Shown: one piece after another, positions 17,749 through 27,128 of the stretch
Layout of the letters: each line of letters opens with the position of its first letter
How positions within the stretch are numbered: position 1 is the first letter of the stretch
Source of the DNA: Bacillus ectoiniformans
Lineage (GTDB): Bacteria; Bacillota; Bacilli; Bacillales; Domibacillaceae
Direction: 5' to 3'
NCBI RefSeq assembly: GCF_016908875.1
Contig: NZ_JAFBES010000006.1
Span: 170,159 to 234,158, forward strand
Length of the DNA: 64,000 bases
Translations under genes and position numbers: made by a program
The notes under the pieces: generated by a model
What the model was told of the DNA's origin: nothing
The model's input: only the letters and a program-made list of their open reading frames with translations
Databases searched by the model: none

Positions 17749-18927
17749 CTATTTATTGGAATCTAAATAATTCCAGGCGCAGGAAGCTAAGATTTTTGCC
17801 GCATGCAGCATGGATGATTCATCGATATCAAAATTTGGATGGTGATGAGGATAATCAGCTGCTTTTTCTGGATTGCCTGCACCGGTTAAGAAAAATGTGC
17901 CTGGAACTTTTTGAAGATAATAGGCAAAGTCTTCTCCAACCATAAGTGGCTCTGTTCTAAAACATTGGTCTTCCCCAAGGATCTCTTCCGCACATTTCTC
18001 GGCTAACTTTGTTTCCTCTTTATGATTGACTACAGGCGGATAACCTGTCACATAACGAAAATCATACTCCGCTCCTGCGTTTTCACATAATGAATGTAAG
18101 AGCTGCTTCATTTTCTTTTGGATGCCTGCTTGCACGTCTTTATTAAAGGTTCGGACTGTTCCAGCAATGGACGTCTTAGATGGGATAATGTTAAAAGCGT
18201 CCCCCGAGTGGAAGGTGCCGACCGTAATAACAGCCGCCTCTTGCGGATTAATCGTCCGGCTGACAATTTGCTGAAGCATTTGCACATAATTGACACCAAG
18301 AACGATCGGGTCAATCGTATCTTGAGGTGCAGCACCGTGGCCGCCTTTTCCGACGATATCAATCTCAAACCGGTCAGCCGCCGCCATAATAGCCTGTGAA
18401 TGAAAGGTTGCCTTTCCGACAGGAATCGGCGTCCATAAGTGGGTGCCAAATATGGCATCTACACCATCTAAACATCCATCTTCAATCATAGCCTTCGCAC
18501 CGCCCGGAACCAGTTCCTCCGCAAATTGATGAATCAGTACTACGTTTCCAGATAGTTGGCTTTTATGTTCTTGCAGTGCTTTCGCGACCGTTAATAAAAT
18601 CGCTGTGTGAGCATCATGGCCGCAAGCATGCATTTTGCCGTCGATTTTAGATTTATAATCTACCTCTTTTTCATCTTGCAGGGGAAGGGCATCAAAATCG
18701 GCCCTTAACGCCACCGTTTTGCCTGGCTGATCTCCCTTTATTACACCCACAACTCCTCTGCCTCCAACTTCTGTACGCGTTTCAATTCCAAGGTTCTGTA
18801 AGTAGCGGGCAATCATCCTTGGTGTTTCTACTTCTTCAAATGATAACTCTGGGTACTGATGGAAGTGCCTGCGAAGTTCAATCATTTCTGAAAGGTTGTC
18901 CTCAATGGTTTTCCACATATTATTCAT
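17749..18927 (-). CDS. M20-family amidohydrolase (N-acyl amino acid type)
   Basis: 392 residues. C-G-H-D-A-H-T-A-I (metal ligands) in the first domain, H-G-A-A-P-Q in the dimerisation (lid) domain, and G-E-D-F-A-Y-Y in the second half are the signatures of M20D peptidases such as hippurate hydrolase, YxeP and YtnL. The cysteine-histidine form C-G-H-D-x-H is typical of this branch. It hydrolyses N-acyl amino acids in the cytosol. AAGGAG lies ~11 bases before the ATG. The gap to the upstream sensor-kinase gene is only 31 bases, so the two are likely cotranscribed. Confidence 0.88.
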   Translation of the reverse strand: MNNMWKTIEDNLSEMIELRRHFHQYPELSFEEVETPRMIARYLQNLGIETRTEVGGRGVVGVIKGDQPGKTVALRADFDALPLQDEKEVDYKSKIDGKMHACGHDAHTAILLTVAKALQEHKSQLSGNVVLIHQFAEELVPGGAKAMIEDGCLDGVDAIFGTHLWTPIPVGKATFHSQAIMAAADRFEIDIVGKGGHGAAPQDTIDPIVLGVNYVQMLQQIVSRTINPQEAAVITVGTFHSGDAFNIIPSKTSIAGTVRTFNKDVQAGIQKKMKQLLHSLCENAGAEYDFRYVTGYPPVVNHKEETKLAEKCAEEILGEDQCFRTEPLMVGEDFAYYLQKVPGTFFLTGAGNPEKAADYPHHHPNFDIDESSMLHAAKILASCAWNYLDSNK

Positions 18928-18958
18928 GGTGCGATCGACTCCTTATCAACTTTATATA

Positions 18959-21121
18959 TCACACGAATTCATATTGTTGCTTGTCGGCTCCTGTTCTTTC
19001 CTTTGGCAAAATAATTTGAACCGTTGTGCCTTGATTTATTTCGCTAGTAATCTTTAACAGCCCATTATGATTTTCAATGATTTTCATGCTTGTCATCAAT
19101 CCGAGTCCCGTTCCTTTTTCTTTCGTCGAGTAGAACGGTTCACCCAGTCGATGTATTTTTTCTAGCGGAATGCCGCATCCCGTATCTTTCACACTGATTT
19201 TAGCTGTTTTCCGATCCGTCTTCACTTCAATATCCACTGTTCCTTTGCCCCCTAAGGATTCAAGGGCATTTTTAATGACATTTATGAGCACTTGCTTTAT
19301 TAGGTTCGGTTCACACTCCACCATGACCGGCTCTTCAGTAAAAGAGCAAGAAAGCAGCTGATTATTAATCAGCGCCTGTGATTCAAGCAAATAAACAATC
19401 TGTTTAATAAGTTGTTTAATATCTGTTTTCACAAATTTCGTTTCTTGATGCGGTTTAGCTAATGACAAAAATTCATAGATAATCGTCTCTACTCTATGCA
19501 GTTCAGTCAGCACAATTTCCATATACTCTTCATTATAGGTTTTCAAAGAGTGGGCAAGCTGCAAAAACCCTTTAATAGACGTCAGCGGATTTCGCACCTC
19601 ATGAGCAAAGGCAGCCGCAAGCTCCCCAACAACCGCAAGCTTTTCGGATTTGTGCAGCAGCTGCTCCATATATTTTTTTTCGGTGACATCCCGCACAAGT
19701 GAATGAATCGCCCATTTGCCATCAAACAATATTTTCATCGAAGCAGATTCCACTTCCCGAACATTATTTAAGAAGGTATGAATCTTTCCAGATGAATGAA
19801 CAATGCCGGTTTGATCATCTTTTATTCGATTCATGCTTTTAATTACTTCAATATATTCTTTCTTTCCTACTAATTGTTTTACACTGGACTTTAAGAACTG
19901 TTCTTCGCTTTTTGCTTCAAATAAAGCTAGCGCACGTTCATTCACATATAATATTTCTTTATAATTATGAACAATAACAGCTTCTGGTGAGTGTTCAACG
20001 AGCCTGCGGTACCGCTGTTCACTTTCGGCTAAATGATGCAAAGCCTCTTTGTAATTGGTGACAATACTAGAGTGGATAAAGATTCCATCAGAAGTAGGCG
20101 TTAACGTCATATTATACCAGTCTCGTCTTTTTTCCCAATAAAACTCACACTCTATCGGCTGCTGGCTGGAAACTGCCTGCTTCAACGAGTCGTAAATGGG
20201 GGTATGACGCAAGTCTGGAAATAATTCAAAGAAATTGCGCTTATACTTGACCCCGTCTGAAATGGAAAAGGTTCTTTCTAAGGCCACTTTATTCATATAA
20301 ACGATTTTGTATTCCTGGTCTAAGAGCAAGAAACCATCTCTGATGCTATTTAGAATTCGTTCGTTTTTTTGGTTTGTTTTTTTGATTTCGAATTCCATTA
20401 CTTGCCGCTCGGTTACATCTCTGCAGTTCGAGATAACCTCCAGTACTTCATTAGTAATTGGGTCACGCGCTGCTCTGCTAATACTTTCAATCCACTTGTA
20501 CTCTCCGCCTGCGGTCCGATGCCGAAACAGCGCCTTGATTGTCTCGGAAGTTTCTCTTACTTTGATATACGCATCACTCACCTCATCGAGATCATCCGGG
20601 TGGATAAATTCAAACAAATCCTTTTCAATAAATTCTCCTACTGAAAAACCAAGCATTTCATCCATTAAAGGAGAAGAATATGTACATATACCATCCGGGG
20701 AATGAATCGTTAATACGTCGTTAGAATATTTCATTAAAAAATGAAAAAATTTATTCTGTTTTCGTAATTCTTTTTCCAGCAATATGTTTTCTGTTAAGTC
20801 TTGAATTTGAGATAGAAAGAATACTTTTCCTTTTTCGTCTTCTAGGCGGCAAACAGTTAATAGTCCGAATTTTAGCGACCCTTCAATTGTTAGAAAATTG
20901 ATCTTCTTTTTTACACTTTTGATTAACCCCTCTTGAATGGCTTGTCTTTCTTGTTCATTCAGTTCAGACACCGCCAAATATTGATTCGCTCTTTCCCCTT
21001 GTGTCACTTCAAAAAAATTTAAAAACTCATGATTCATGTCGATCATTTTAAATGAACTGTCATATAAAGCTTGAGCGATCCCTGAATGTTCAAAGGATTG
21101 CTTATATAAAAATAATTCCAT
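18959..21121 (-). CDS. PAS-domain sensor histidine kinase (orphan, sporulation-kinase type)
   Basis: 720 residues. There is no membrane segment. Residues ~1-120 are a degenerate PAS-like domain; three further PAS units follow (~130-245, ~250-365, ~375-495), then a HisKA domain with H507 in F-A-H-E-V-R-N-P-L-T-S-I-K-G-F-L, and a HATPase domain with V-I-K-N-A, D-T-G-C-G-I-P and G-T-G-L-G-L. The H-box is the type found in sporulation phosphorelay kinases such as KinA and KinE. No response regulator lies nearby, as expected for a phosphorelay kinase. GGAGG lies nine bases before the ATG. Input signal unknown. Confidence 0.88.
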   Translation of the reverse strand: MELFLYKQSFEHSGIAQALYDSSFKMIDMNHEFLNFFEVTQGERANQYLAVSELNEQERQAIQEGLIKSVKKKINFLTIEGSLKFGLLTVCRLEDEKGKVFFLSQIQDLTENILLEKELRKQNKFFHFLMKYSNDVLTIHSPDGICTYSSPLMDEMLGFSVGEFIEKDLFEFIHPDDLDEVSDAYIKVRETSETIKALFRHRTAGGEYKWIESISRAARDPITNEVLEVISNCRDVTERQVMEFEIKKTNQKNERILNSIRDGFLLLDQEYKIVYMNKVALERTFSISDGVKYKRNFFELFPDLRHTPIYDSLKQAVSSQQPIECEFYWEKRRDWYNMTLTPTSDGIFIHSSIVTNYKEALHHLAESEQRYRRLVEHSPEAVIVHNYKEILYVNERALALFEAKSEEQFLKSSVKQLVGKKEYIEVIKSMNRIKDDQTGIVHSSGKIHTFLNNVREVESASMKILFDGKWAIHSLVRDVTEKKYMEQLLHKSEKLAVVGELAAAFAHEVRNPLTSIKGFLQLAHSLKTYNEEYMEIVLTELHRVETIIYEFLSLAKPHQETKFVKTDIKQLIKQIVYLLESQALINNQLLSCSFTEEPVMVECEPNLIKQVLINVIKNALESLGGKGTVDIEVKTDRKTAKISVKDTGCGIPLEKIHRLGEPFYSTKEKGTGLGLMTSMKIIENHNGLLKITSEINQGTTVQIILPKERTGADKQQYEFV

Positions 21122-21217
21122 CCCCTATATCCTCCATACCCCGTGTCATTCTTTCTATGATTATTTTTAATGTTAATTCTTCATTCAAAAACACCCACTA
21201 TAATAAATATGAACGCA

Positions 21218-21305
21218 ACCGTATAATTTTTCAATCGCAACAGTGCAGAATGTTCTAACTTTTATCAAAAAATAGAAATTTCACCATGCCACCGTATAAT
21301 TTTTA
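21218..21305 (-). repeat. Repeated ACCGTATAATTTTT motif upstream of the kinase gene
   Basis: The 14-mer occurs at 21218-21231 and 21291-21304, 73 bases apart, in the 231-base gap between the kamA-like gene and the kinase. In the minus orientation each reads AAAAATTATACGGT. They could be two binding sites for one regulator of the kinase gene. Confidence 0.4.
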
Positions 21306-21313
21306 TACAAAAA

Positions 21314-21344
21314 AGCAATCCTGCTATGCTTAGGCAGAATTGCT
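21314..21344 (-). terminator. Terminator of the kamA-like gene
   Basis: AGCAAT-CTGC arms (21314-21324 with 21334-21344, one mismatch) with a 9-base loop, followed on the minus strand by TTTTTT. It lies just after the stop at 21353. Confidence 0.8.
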
Positions 21345-21352
21345 GAAAATAA

Positions 21353-22531
21353 TTAGCCATGCACCATTCTTTTTTTCTTTTGAGGCATATCAGGCATCGC
21401 ATTTACGGATATAACCTGATCAGTTTTCTTTTTAGGTTTTTTCCAGTATTGTTCATTTTCAGGCAAGTCATCGAACCATGAGGCATGATCTGGACAATCA
21501 AGGACCATAAATTTGCCGTAATCTCCATCTCTTGACTGATGAAATTTCAAATAGGCTTTGCCGTTTTCTATCGCCAAAATTTCCACCTTGCCTGCTGTAT
21601 GGCTCATTGATAGCCGCACTCGCTTGCCTAGCCCTGATGTTCTTGCCTTGGCAGCTTCTACTATGTCGTACACTTCTTTTAAAGTTAAGACAAATTCACT
21701 ATTTCCTGCGACTGGCCTGTTCACAAAAAAATAATAAGGAGTGACGCCTGCCCATGAAAGTTTGTCTAATAGATCACCCAATACATCTGGATCATCGTTG
21801 ATGCCTTTTAGGACAGGGGTTTGGTTCACGACAATCGCACCTGCATCATGGAGTGCTTGAAAAGCTTTTCTTGCTTCTTTTGTGATTTCTTTCGGGTGGT
21901 TAATATGAGCCATAATATATATACGCTGTTCGGCAGTGGAAAACTCGCGGATTAATTGAAGAAGGTCTTCGTCCTCATAGATGCGCATTGGATTGAAAAC
22001 GGGTATTTTAGAGCCGATTCTAATGATCTTCACATGATAAATGGATCGGAGCTCTTCTAGGATCATGCGGAGCTTTTTTGTGGCTAATATGAGCGGATCG
22101 CCTCCGGTCAATAAGACATTGTTTATTTCCGGTGTATGACGAATGTAATCTAAACCAGGGGTGACATCACTCATCGCTTCTTTGACATCATTTCGGAACA
22201 ATCGCTTGCGGAAACAATAACGGCAATACGCCCCGCATACTTCCGAAACAATTAGTAAAGCCGTCGTGTCATATTTGTGCTGGCAGCCCGGGACGACATA
22301 GTTGGTATCTTCATCAGATGCATCCCAGCGGCCGTATTCACTTAATTCACCGGTGTTCGGAATGACTAATTTTCTTAGAGGATCTTCGGGGTCGTTCCAA
22401 TCAATTAAGTTTAAATAGTAATCATTTACACGAAACACATACTTTTCCGTAATGGGCTTTAAGACATCTCGTTCTTCTTCTGATAACTGAGTGACTTGGT
22501 CAATCTTCATCATATACTTTGGCTGAACCAT
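21353..22531 (-). CDS. KamA-family radical SAM enzyme (lysine 2,3-aminomutase-like)
   Basis: 392 residues. The [4Fe-4S] motif C99-G-A-Y-C103-R-Y-C106-F-R-K-R and L-L-T-G-G-D-P-L identify the lysine 2,3-aminomutase / EpmB family, which uses PLP and S-adenosylmethionine. The likely PLP lysine is in M-S-H-T-A-G-K-V-E-I. The chain is ~80 residues shorter than the B. subtilis KamA (471 residues) and ends in a short basic tail. The substrate is therefore uncertain: free lysine, another amino acid, or a protein lysine as in EpmB. No kamD/E or efp partner is adjacent. AAGGGTG lies seven bases before the ATG. Confidence 0.8.
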   Translation of the reverse strand: MVQPKYMMKIDQVTQLSEEERDVLKPITEKYVFRVNDYYLNLIDWNDPEDPLRKLVIPNTGELSEYGRWDASDEDTNYVVPGCQHKYDTTALLIVSEVCGAYCRYCFRKRLFRNDVKEAMSDVTPGLDYIRHTPEINNVLLTGGDPLILATKKLRMILEELRSIYHVKIIRIGSKIPVFNPMRIYEDEDLLQLIREFSTAEQRIYIMAHINHPKEITKEARKAFQALHDAGAIVVNQTPVLKGINDDPDVLGDLLDKLSWAGVTPYYFFVNRPVAGNSEFVLTLKEVYDIVEAAKARTSGLGKRVRLSMSHTAGKVEILAIENGKAYLKFHQSRDGDYGKFMVLDCPDHASWFDDLPENEQYWKKPKKKTDQVISVNAMPDMPQKKKRMVHG

Positions 22532-22666
22532 CTCTTATCACCCTTTCAGCATTTTAGAAGCCTGCTATTATTATAACAAAAAGTGATAAAAAACGATATA
22601 AATTGACTGAAAATTCTATTATTTTACGACAAAAAAATCAGGGTGCTCTTCCTGATTTTTCTTGTT

Positions 22667-23554
22667 TTATTTTATTGGCACGGATGGCACATGCCTCGGC
22701 TGAAATTGCACCGTGTTTGATGAAAAAACTTCCACAATTGCTTGGCCATTGTGGAGTTTGGCTTTAATTAATATCGGCTCATTTAATTTGTTGGAAAATA
22801 TAAAATCAGGTCCATCCCAGCTGACGGTAGCATCGCGGCCAGGTGGCACATAGGATACATTCCGGCTATGGGTATATCTTTTAATAATGGTTACCCCTGC
22901 TCGGTCCACTGCATTGTACAGCGTTGAAGATACTTGGCAGATTCCGCCGCCGATCCCTTCAGAAAATTCACCTTTTACAATAATGGGTGCAGACATATAT
23001 CCTTTTTCCTTTGTTCTTTCTCCAAGCACTTCGTTAAATGAAAAACTTTCTCCCGGAAAGATCACCTTATTATTAATGGCATTGACCGCTAAAGCAAGAT
23101 TATGTGTCCGAGGCCGGTTGCTGCTATTATAAAACGTTTCATAATGACCGATCCGTTTCATTCTGATTTTAGAGAGTAATGCACTGTCTACTTTTGGATG
23201 AATGATGTTCATCGGCAGTTCGACTTCCGCTGTCCCTTTACCATAATAATAATGATAAAAAGAGTCTGTAAGTGCTTGTCGGTCCAGCTTCATTCCCGTT
23301 CTTCCGGGCACAATTTGATTATCCTCATCGATGACTGCATTTACTGGGGCTAGATACGTTTTTTGATCAATGTCATCCAGCCATTTTTTATATTCTTGGA
23401 TATCCATAATTGGCAGACCAGGAATTTTACTTTCCACTTTCTCCCGAGTGATATGGGAGATCCATTGTCCCTCATGATGAATGATTAATTCCGCACTGGC
23501 GTCCTTCTGCAGACCAAAAAGTATAAACAAAGCTAAAATCCAGATATATTTCAT
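22667..23554 (-). CDS. VanW-family secreted/membrane-anchored protein
   Basis: 295 residues. A signal peptide (M-K-Y-I-W-I-L-A-L-F-I-L-F-G-L, cleaved after an A-S-A region) precedes the VanW domain: N-R-x-H-N-L-A-L-A-V-N-A-I-N, P-G-E-S-F-S-F-N-E-V-L-G, G-G-G-I-C-Q-V-S-S-T-L-Y-N-A and an H-S-R-N-V-S-Y-V-P-P-G-R-D-A-T-V segment. VanW proteins act at the cell wall but have no proven reaction. The start at 23554 follows GGAGGGG by six bases; the longer frame lacks a site. A C-terminal beta-rich tail follows. Confidence 0.85.
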   Translation of the reverse strand: MKYIWILALFILFGLQKDASAELIIHHEGQWISHITREKVESKIPGLPIMDIQEYKKWLDDIDQKTYLAPVNAVIDEDNQIVPGRTGMKLDRQALTDSFYHYYYGKGTAEVELPMNIIHPKVDSALLSKIRMKRIGHYETFYNSSNRPRTHNLALAVNAINNKVIFPGESFSFNEVLGERTKEKGYMSAPIIVKGEFSEGIGGGICQVSSTLYNAVDRAGVTIIKRYTHSRNVSYVPPGRDATVSWDGPDFIFSNKLNEPILIKAKLHNGQAIVEVFSSNTVQFQPRHVPSVPIK

Positions 23555-23653
23555 CTTATGCCCCTCCATAGTTATAATATGGACAGCAGAAAAACATTTA
23601 TGTAAAGGTCCCATTTCTTTTTCTTAGGAAAAAGGAATGGATCATCAATAAAA

Positions 23654-23678
23654 GGCGCAATGGGCAACCCATTACGCC
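23654..23678 (-). terminator. Terminator closing the type VII secretion operon
   Basis: Stem GGCG-AATGGG with CCCATT-CGCC (one mismatch, tiny loop), followed on the minus strand by TTTTATTG. It is 61 bases past the essA stop codon. Confidence 0.8.
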
Positions 23679-23739
23679 AATTAAAGATTATTATTGCTCT
23701 ACCACATGATCTAAGTGCGTGGATAAAACGATACCCGCC

Positions 23740-24264
23740 TTAATTTTTTTTACTTTTTTCAGTTCCCGCCCTCCGAGTACCGATTCCTTCAGAATGAATC
23801 GCCTGCTGAATCTTAGGTATTAAATAGAAAAATAAATAGCTGCCAAGAACGGCAGCGGCTAAGAGAAGCAGGCCGATCAGCCAAAAGGAATGCGTTTCGG
23901 ATTCTTCTTCCTCTGGCTGAGATGATAGGTCTGATTTAGCCGCTTGCTGTTTTGAAAAAAGCTTGAGACGTTCTGTTTTAGAAGCGATCAAATTCGCGTC
24001 TTGCTGTTCAGAAAACAAATCGTTCTCAACAGCTTTAAATTTGTCATTGGGTTTTCTCTCGAAAGTAAGAGCTTTTTGTTCTTCAGTCAGTGTGCTTTTT
24101 TGTTTGAGTCTTTCTTCTTCATGAAAATGATTAGTGTCAATATCAATTTCGTTATCTTCATATACATTCGGCTGAACGGGCGTATTTTCTTCAGAATAAA
24201 CCGGACTTGCTCCAAAGATAAAAAAGAACAAACAATATACTGACAGAAACCATTTAAGCTTCAT
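23740..24264 (-). CDS. essA: Type VII secretion protein EssA (YueC-like)
   Basis: 174 residues. A signal/TM helix (M-K-L-K-W-F-L-S-V-Y-C-L-F-F-F-I-F-G-A) is followed by ~110 charged residues outside the cell and a C-terminal membrane helix (F-W-L-I-G-L-L-L-L-A-A-A-V-L-G). This is the topology of the EssA family, an essential membrane part of the Firmicute type VII system. The start at 24264 follows AGGAG and overlaps the end of esaA by 11 bases. The last codons sit on an eight-A run directly before the stop; the +1 frame stays open for 17 more codons (see findings). Confidence 0.8.
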   Translation of the reverse strand: MKLKWFLSVYCLFFFIFGASPVYSEENTPVQPNVYEDNEIDIDTNHFHEEERLKQKSTLTEEQKALTFERKPNDKFKAVENDLFSEQQDANLIASKTERLKLFSKQQAAKSDLSSQPEEEESETHSFWLIGLLLLAAAVLGSYLFFYLIPKIQQAIHSEGIGTRRAGTEKSKKN

Positions 24265-27109
24265 GTACGGTCTCCTGGCTGATTGATTTTTCATCTTGTT
24301 TCCAGTAGGAAAGACCAAAAGCAGCGATAGACAAGGAGAGAAGAACGATAACTGCTGGGTAAAATGCAGCTTCATCTCCATATTGAATCGACATATATCC
24401 TTCCGTGACCGGATGATACATGGAAAAGTTCGGCGATGTTAATTCAATAAGCGGAATAATAAAGAACAGAATAAGCATTAGCCCCATTATCCAACCTGTA
24501 AAAGGTCCGAACTTATAGCCCAGCCTCACTAACCCTGCGACGGTAAAGATCAGCAGCACTGTATAAACAGACCACTTAATCGCTTCTTGATCGCTCAATG
24601 AGTAAATGGTTAAACCATACATACTTACAATTATTCCGACTAAGACATTCAACACGATGACTAACGGCAAATGTATGGATAATGGTAGATGTCTGTAATG
24701 ATAAAAGAAGTACCCCAAAAGCAACCCGCTGATTACAATAATTACAAGCATAATCACTGGCGGTATTTCAAGAGTTTCCTCAGCTGGCGTAGAGCCGCTT
24801 ACTTTCACGGGGCTTGCCAGATGATCATACACATAGCCGTTATTCTGTCCGTCAACAAATGTGTTGCCAAGAATACTGTACACATCTTTTTTAACTAGAC
24901 CTGTCGCTTCTACATTTTTAGCCCAATTATTATTAAGTTCATCTGCCTTTGTTTGAACAGAGTTGACTTTCTTCTGCAGATCATCCGTGTAATTGGTGAC
25001 ATTGGCATGTCTTTCAGATAAGGAACCGACAAGCCCTGATATTTTTTGGACTTCCAACAGAGTGTCCCGCTGAACGGACAAAACTAATCCGCCATCATCT
25101 GTTTCTAATGCAGGAGCTGATTCAATCTCTGGTTGGGGTGCTGCTTTCTCCAAAAGAGCAGCAGACACTTTAGCCGTATCTTCTTCAATCAGCTGAACTT
25201 GCTGCATGATCATATTCTGCTCTTCTTTTACTTGATCTTCATACGCTTTCAAGTCTTCTTGAACAGAATCTGCCAGTGTATGAAATTCTGCTTCTAATTC
25301 ATCCATTTGTCCGGAAGAAGCTGTCAAATCCTGTTCGATGGTTTCAAGCTCACCGGCTTCATTCTTGATGACACTAAGAGCTTCCCCGACTGATTTCATT
25401 TCTCCATTTTCTGAAAGTAAATCAGCAATTAACTTCTCTTGATTTTTTTGTGAGTGGGACAGAACCTCACGATAGGCTGATAAAGTCCCGTAGTATTTTA
25501 ATAGGTCGGATAGGCTCCGGCTGACTATTGGCCGTTCAAATAAAGCACCGAGCTCTCTTTGACTCTCAGAAGATAGGGCGTCTGATTGCAAAATCTTTTG
25601 TTCTTCAGAAGCAATTAATGCAGCGGCCTTGTCAAGAGACTCTGAGTCCGTTTCAGATGGAGCCGGCTGACTTTGCTGCACTTTATTGGCATATGCACTG
25701 GCTGCCTGCTGCCACTTGCTGTACGCAGAATCTTGCGCATCAAGAATCGATTGTATCTTTTCTATTTCCGCGTCTAGCTGGCAAATGACAGATGAAACTT
25801 CCTGAAAGGACGCCAGCTGTTCTTCCGTTTGAAGGGCGGCCAGCTTTTCTTTCAGATTAGCAGAGTGACTTTTTAGAGCCTCTAAAGTAAGCTCCCCCTC
25901 TTCAGGCTGTTCCCAGTCAGGAATGTCATCAGATGGAGGTGGGTTCTCATTGTTATCACTTGGAACCTCAGCGCCTGCACCATTCTGAAGCTTCTGTCTC
26001 AAAGGAAGAAGCTTGCCTTCAAGGTCACTTAATGAAGCTCTTTCTGACATTTGTTTGTATTGCATCAGCATGTTCTTCTGCGCAAGTAAAATGCGGTCAT
26101 ATTGATCAGCCACGGTAGATTCTTCTAGCAAATTTACAAGGTTAGAAATCGTCGTCCGGCTATCATCCACTTTTGTTTGAATGGCAGAGACTTGATGAAT
26201 GAACGCTTTTGGATTCATCGTAAAGGTAGCGGGCGCCTCCGTTTCTCTCCAAACTACGGATTGTACACCTTGAGACACTGCAGCTTCATAGCTAGCCACG
26301 CCTTCTTCAAGCAGCTGGCTGTTTTCAGCATTTATGCGAAGCAGCATTTCACTTTGCTTCTCTTGATAGTCTTTATATTGCTTAACATTTTCAATGAACA
26401 GCGCCATTTGTTCGGCTGCTTTTTTCTGATCTGCCGCTCGATCTTCAGAGATTCCTTCTGCAGATTTAGCCGTATCGCGAAGCTCGGCAAGCATCTTTTG
26501 CTGATCGGCTATTTCGCCCGCTAGATCCTTCGAGTTTGGTGTATAAAATTTGTACATTGATTTTTGAAAAGCGATCTCTTTTTCCAATACTTGATCAAAC
26601 TTTTCACGAACATCCGCCACTTCTTGGGAAACAAAGCCCCAATATAATGTGGAAATCTGTCTGTTCATTTTGTTTTTTGCCCGTTCCATTTCTTTTTGAA
26701 CTTTTTCTTTGTTTTTGGCATCTAGATTACCTTGCACTTTATACGACACATCGGCTTTCACAGGTGTGTCTTTCTTAAAGGTCAAAATATTTGATGAAAA
26801 ATCCGATGGAATGAACAGTACAGCATCATATTGTTTGTCCGCCATTCCGTTTTCAGCTGTGCTGCGGTTCACAACGGTCCATTTATAATCAGAATCTTCA
26901 CCGGCTCTTGAAAGCATTTCTTTGCCAAACTCAATTTTCTTCTTGTTGTAGGCAGAGCCGACGTCTTCATTGACTACAGCGATTTGACCCGTTTCATTTT
27001 TAATTTTTTTCATTGGGTTTTCACCGATTAAAGTAAAAAATATGACTGGAAGCAATAGTATGACTGCGATGATGAGCGGAAGCTTCCATGTATTTTTTCT
27101 AGAGTTCAT
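24254..27109 (-). CDS. esaA: Type VII secretion protein EsaA (YueB-like)
   Basis: 951 residues. The N-terminal membrane helix (W-K-L-P-L-I-I-A-V-I-L-L-L-P-V-I-F-F) precedes a ~750-residue outer region full of coiled-coil heptads, and five to six membrane helices close the protein (from ~785). EsaA/YueB proteins have this layout; YueB in B. subtilis also serves as receptor for phage SPP1. The start at 27109 follows GGAAGG by six bases. It sits 19 bases downstream of essC and overlaps essA. A serine/proline/acid-rich linker lies at ~400. In the operon it forms the membrane complex with EssB, EssC and EssA. Confidence 0.9.
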   Translation of the reverse strand: MNSRKNTWKLPLIIAVILLLPVIFFTLIGENPMKKIKNETGQIAVVNEDVGSAYNKKKIEFGKEMLSRAGEDSDYKWTVVNRSTAENGMADKQYDAVLFIPSDFSSNILTFKKDTPVKADVSYKVQGNLDAKNKEKVQKEMERAKNKMNRQISTLYWGFVSQEVADVREKFDQVLEKEIAFQKSMYKFYTPNSKDLAGEIADQQKMLAELRDTAKSAEGISEDRAADQKKAAEQMALFIENVKQYKDYQEKQSEMLLRINAENSQLLEEGVASYEAAVSQGVQSVVWRETEAPATFTMNPKAFIHQVSAIQTKVDDSRTTISNLVNLLEESTVADQYDRILLAQKNMLMQYKQMSERASLSDLEGKLLPLRQKLQNGAGAEVPSDNNENPPPSDDIPDWEQPEEGELTLEALKSHSANLKEKLAALQTEEQLASFQEVSSVICQLDAEIEKIQSILDAQDSAYSKWQQAASAYANKVQQSQPAPSETDSESLDKAAALIASEEQKILQSDALSSESQRELGALFERPIVSRSLSDLLKYYGTLSAYREVLSHSQKNQEKLIADLLSENGEMKSVGEALSVIKNEAGELETIEQDLTASSGQMDELEAEFHTLADSVQEDLKAYEDQVKEEQNMIMQQVQLIEEDTAKVSAALLEKAAPQPEIESAPALETDDGGLVLSVQRDTLLEVQKISGLVGSLSERHANVTNYTDDLQKKVNSVQTKADELNNNWAKNVEATGLVKKDVYSILGNTFVDGQNNGYVYDHLASPVKVSGSTPAEETLEIPPVIMLVIIVISGLLLGYFFYHYRHLPLSIHLPLVIVLNVLVGIIVSMYGLTIYSLSDQEAIKWSVYTVLLIFTVAGLVRLGYKFGPFTGWIMGLMLILFFIIPLIELTSPNFSMYHPVTEGYMSIQYGDEAAFYPAVIVLLSLSIAAFGLSYWKQDEKSISQETVHEA

Positions 27110-27128
27110 TATGTTCCTTCCTCTCTTA

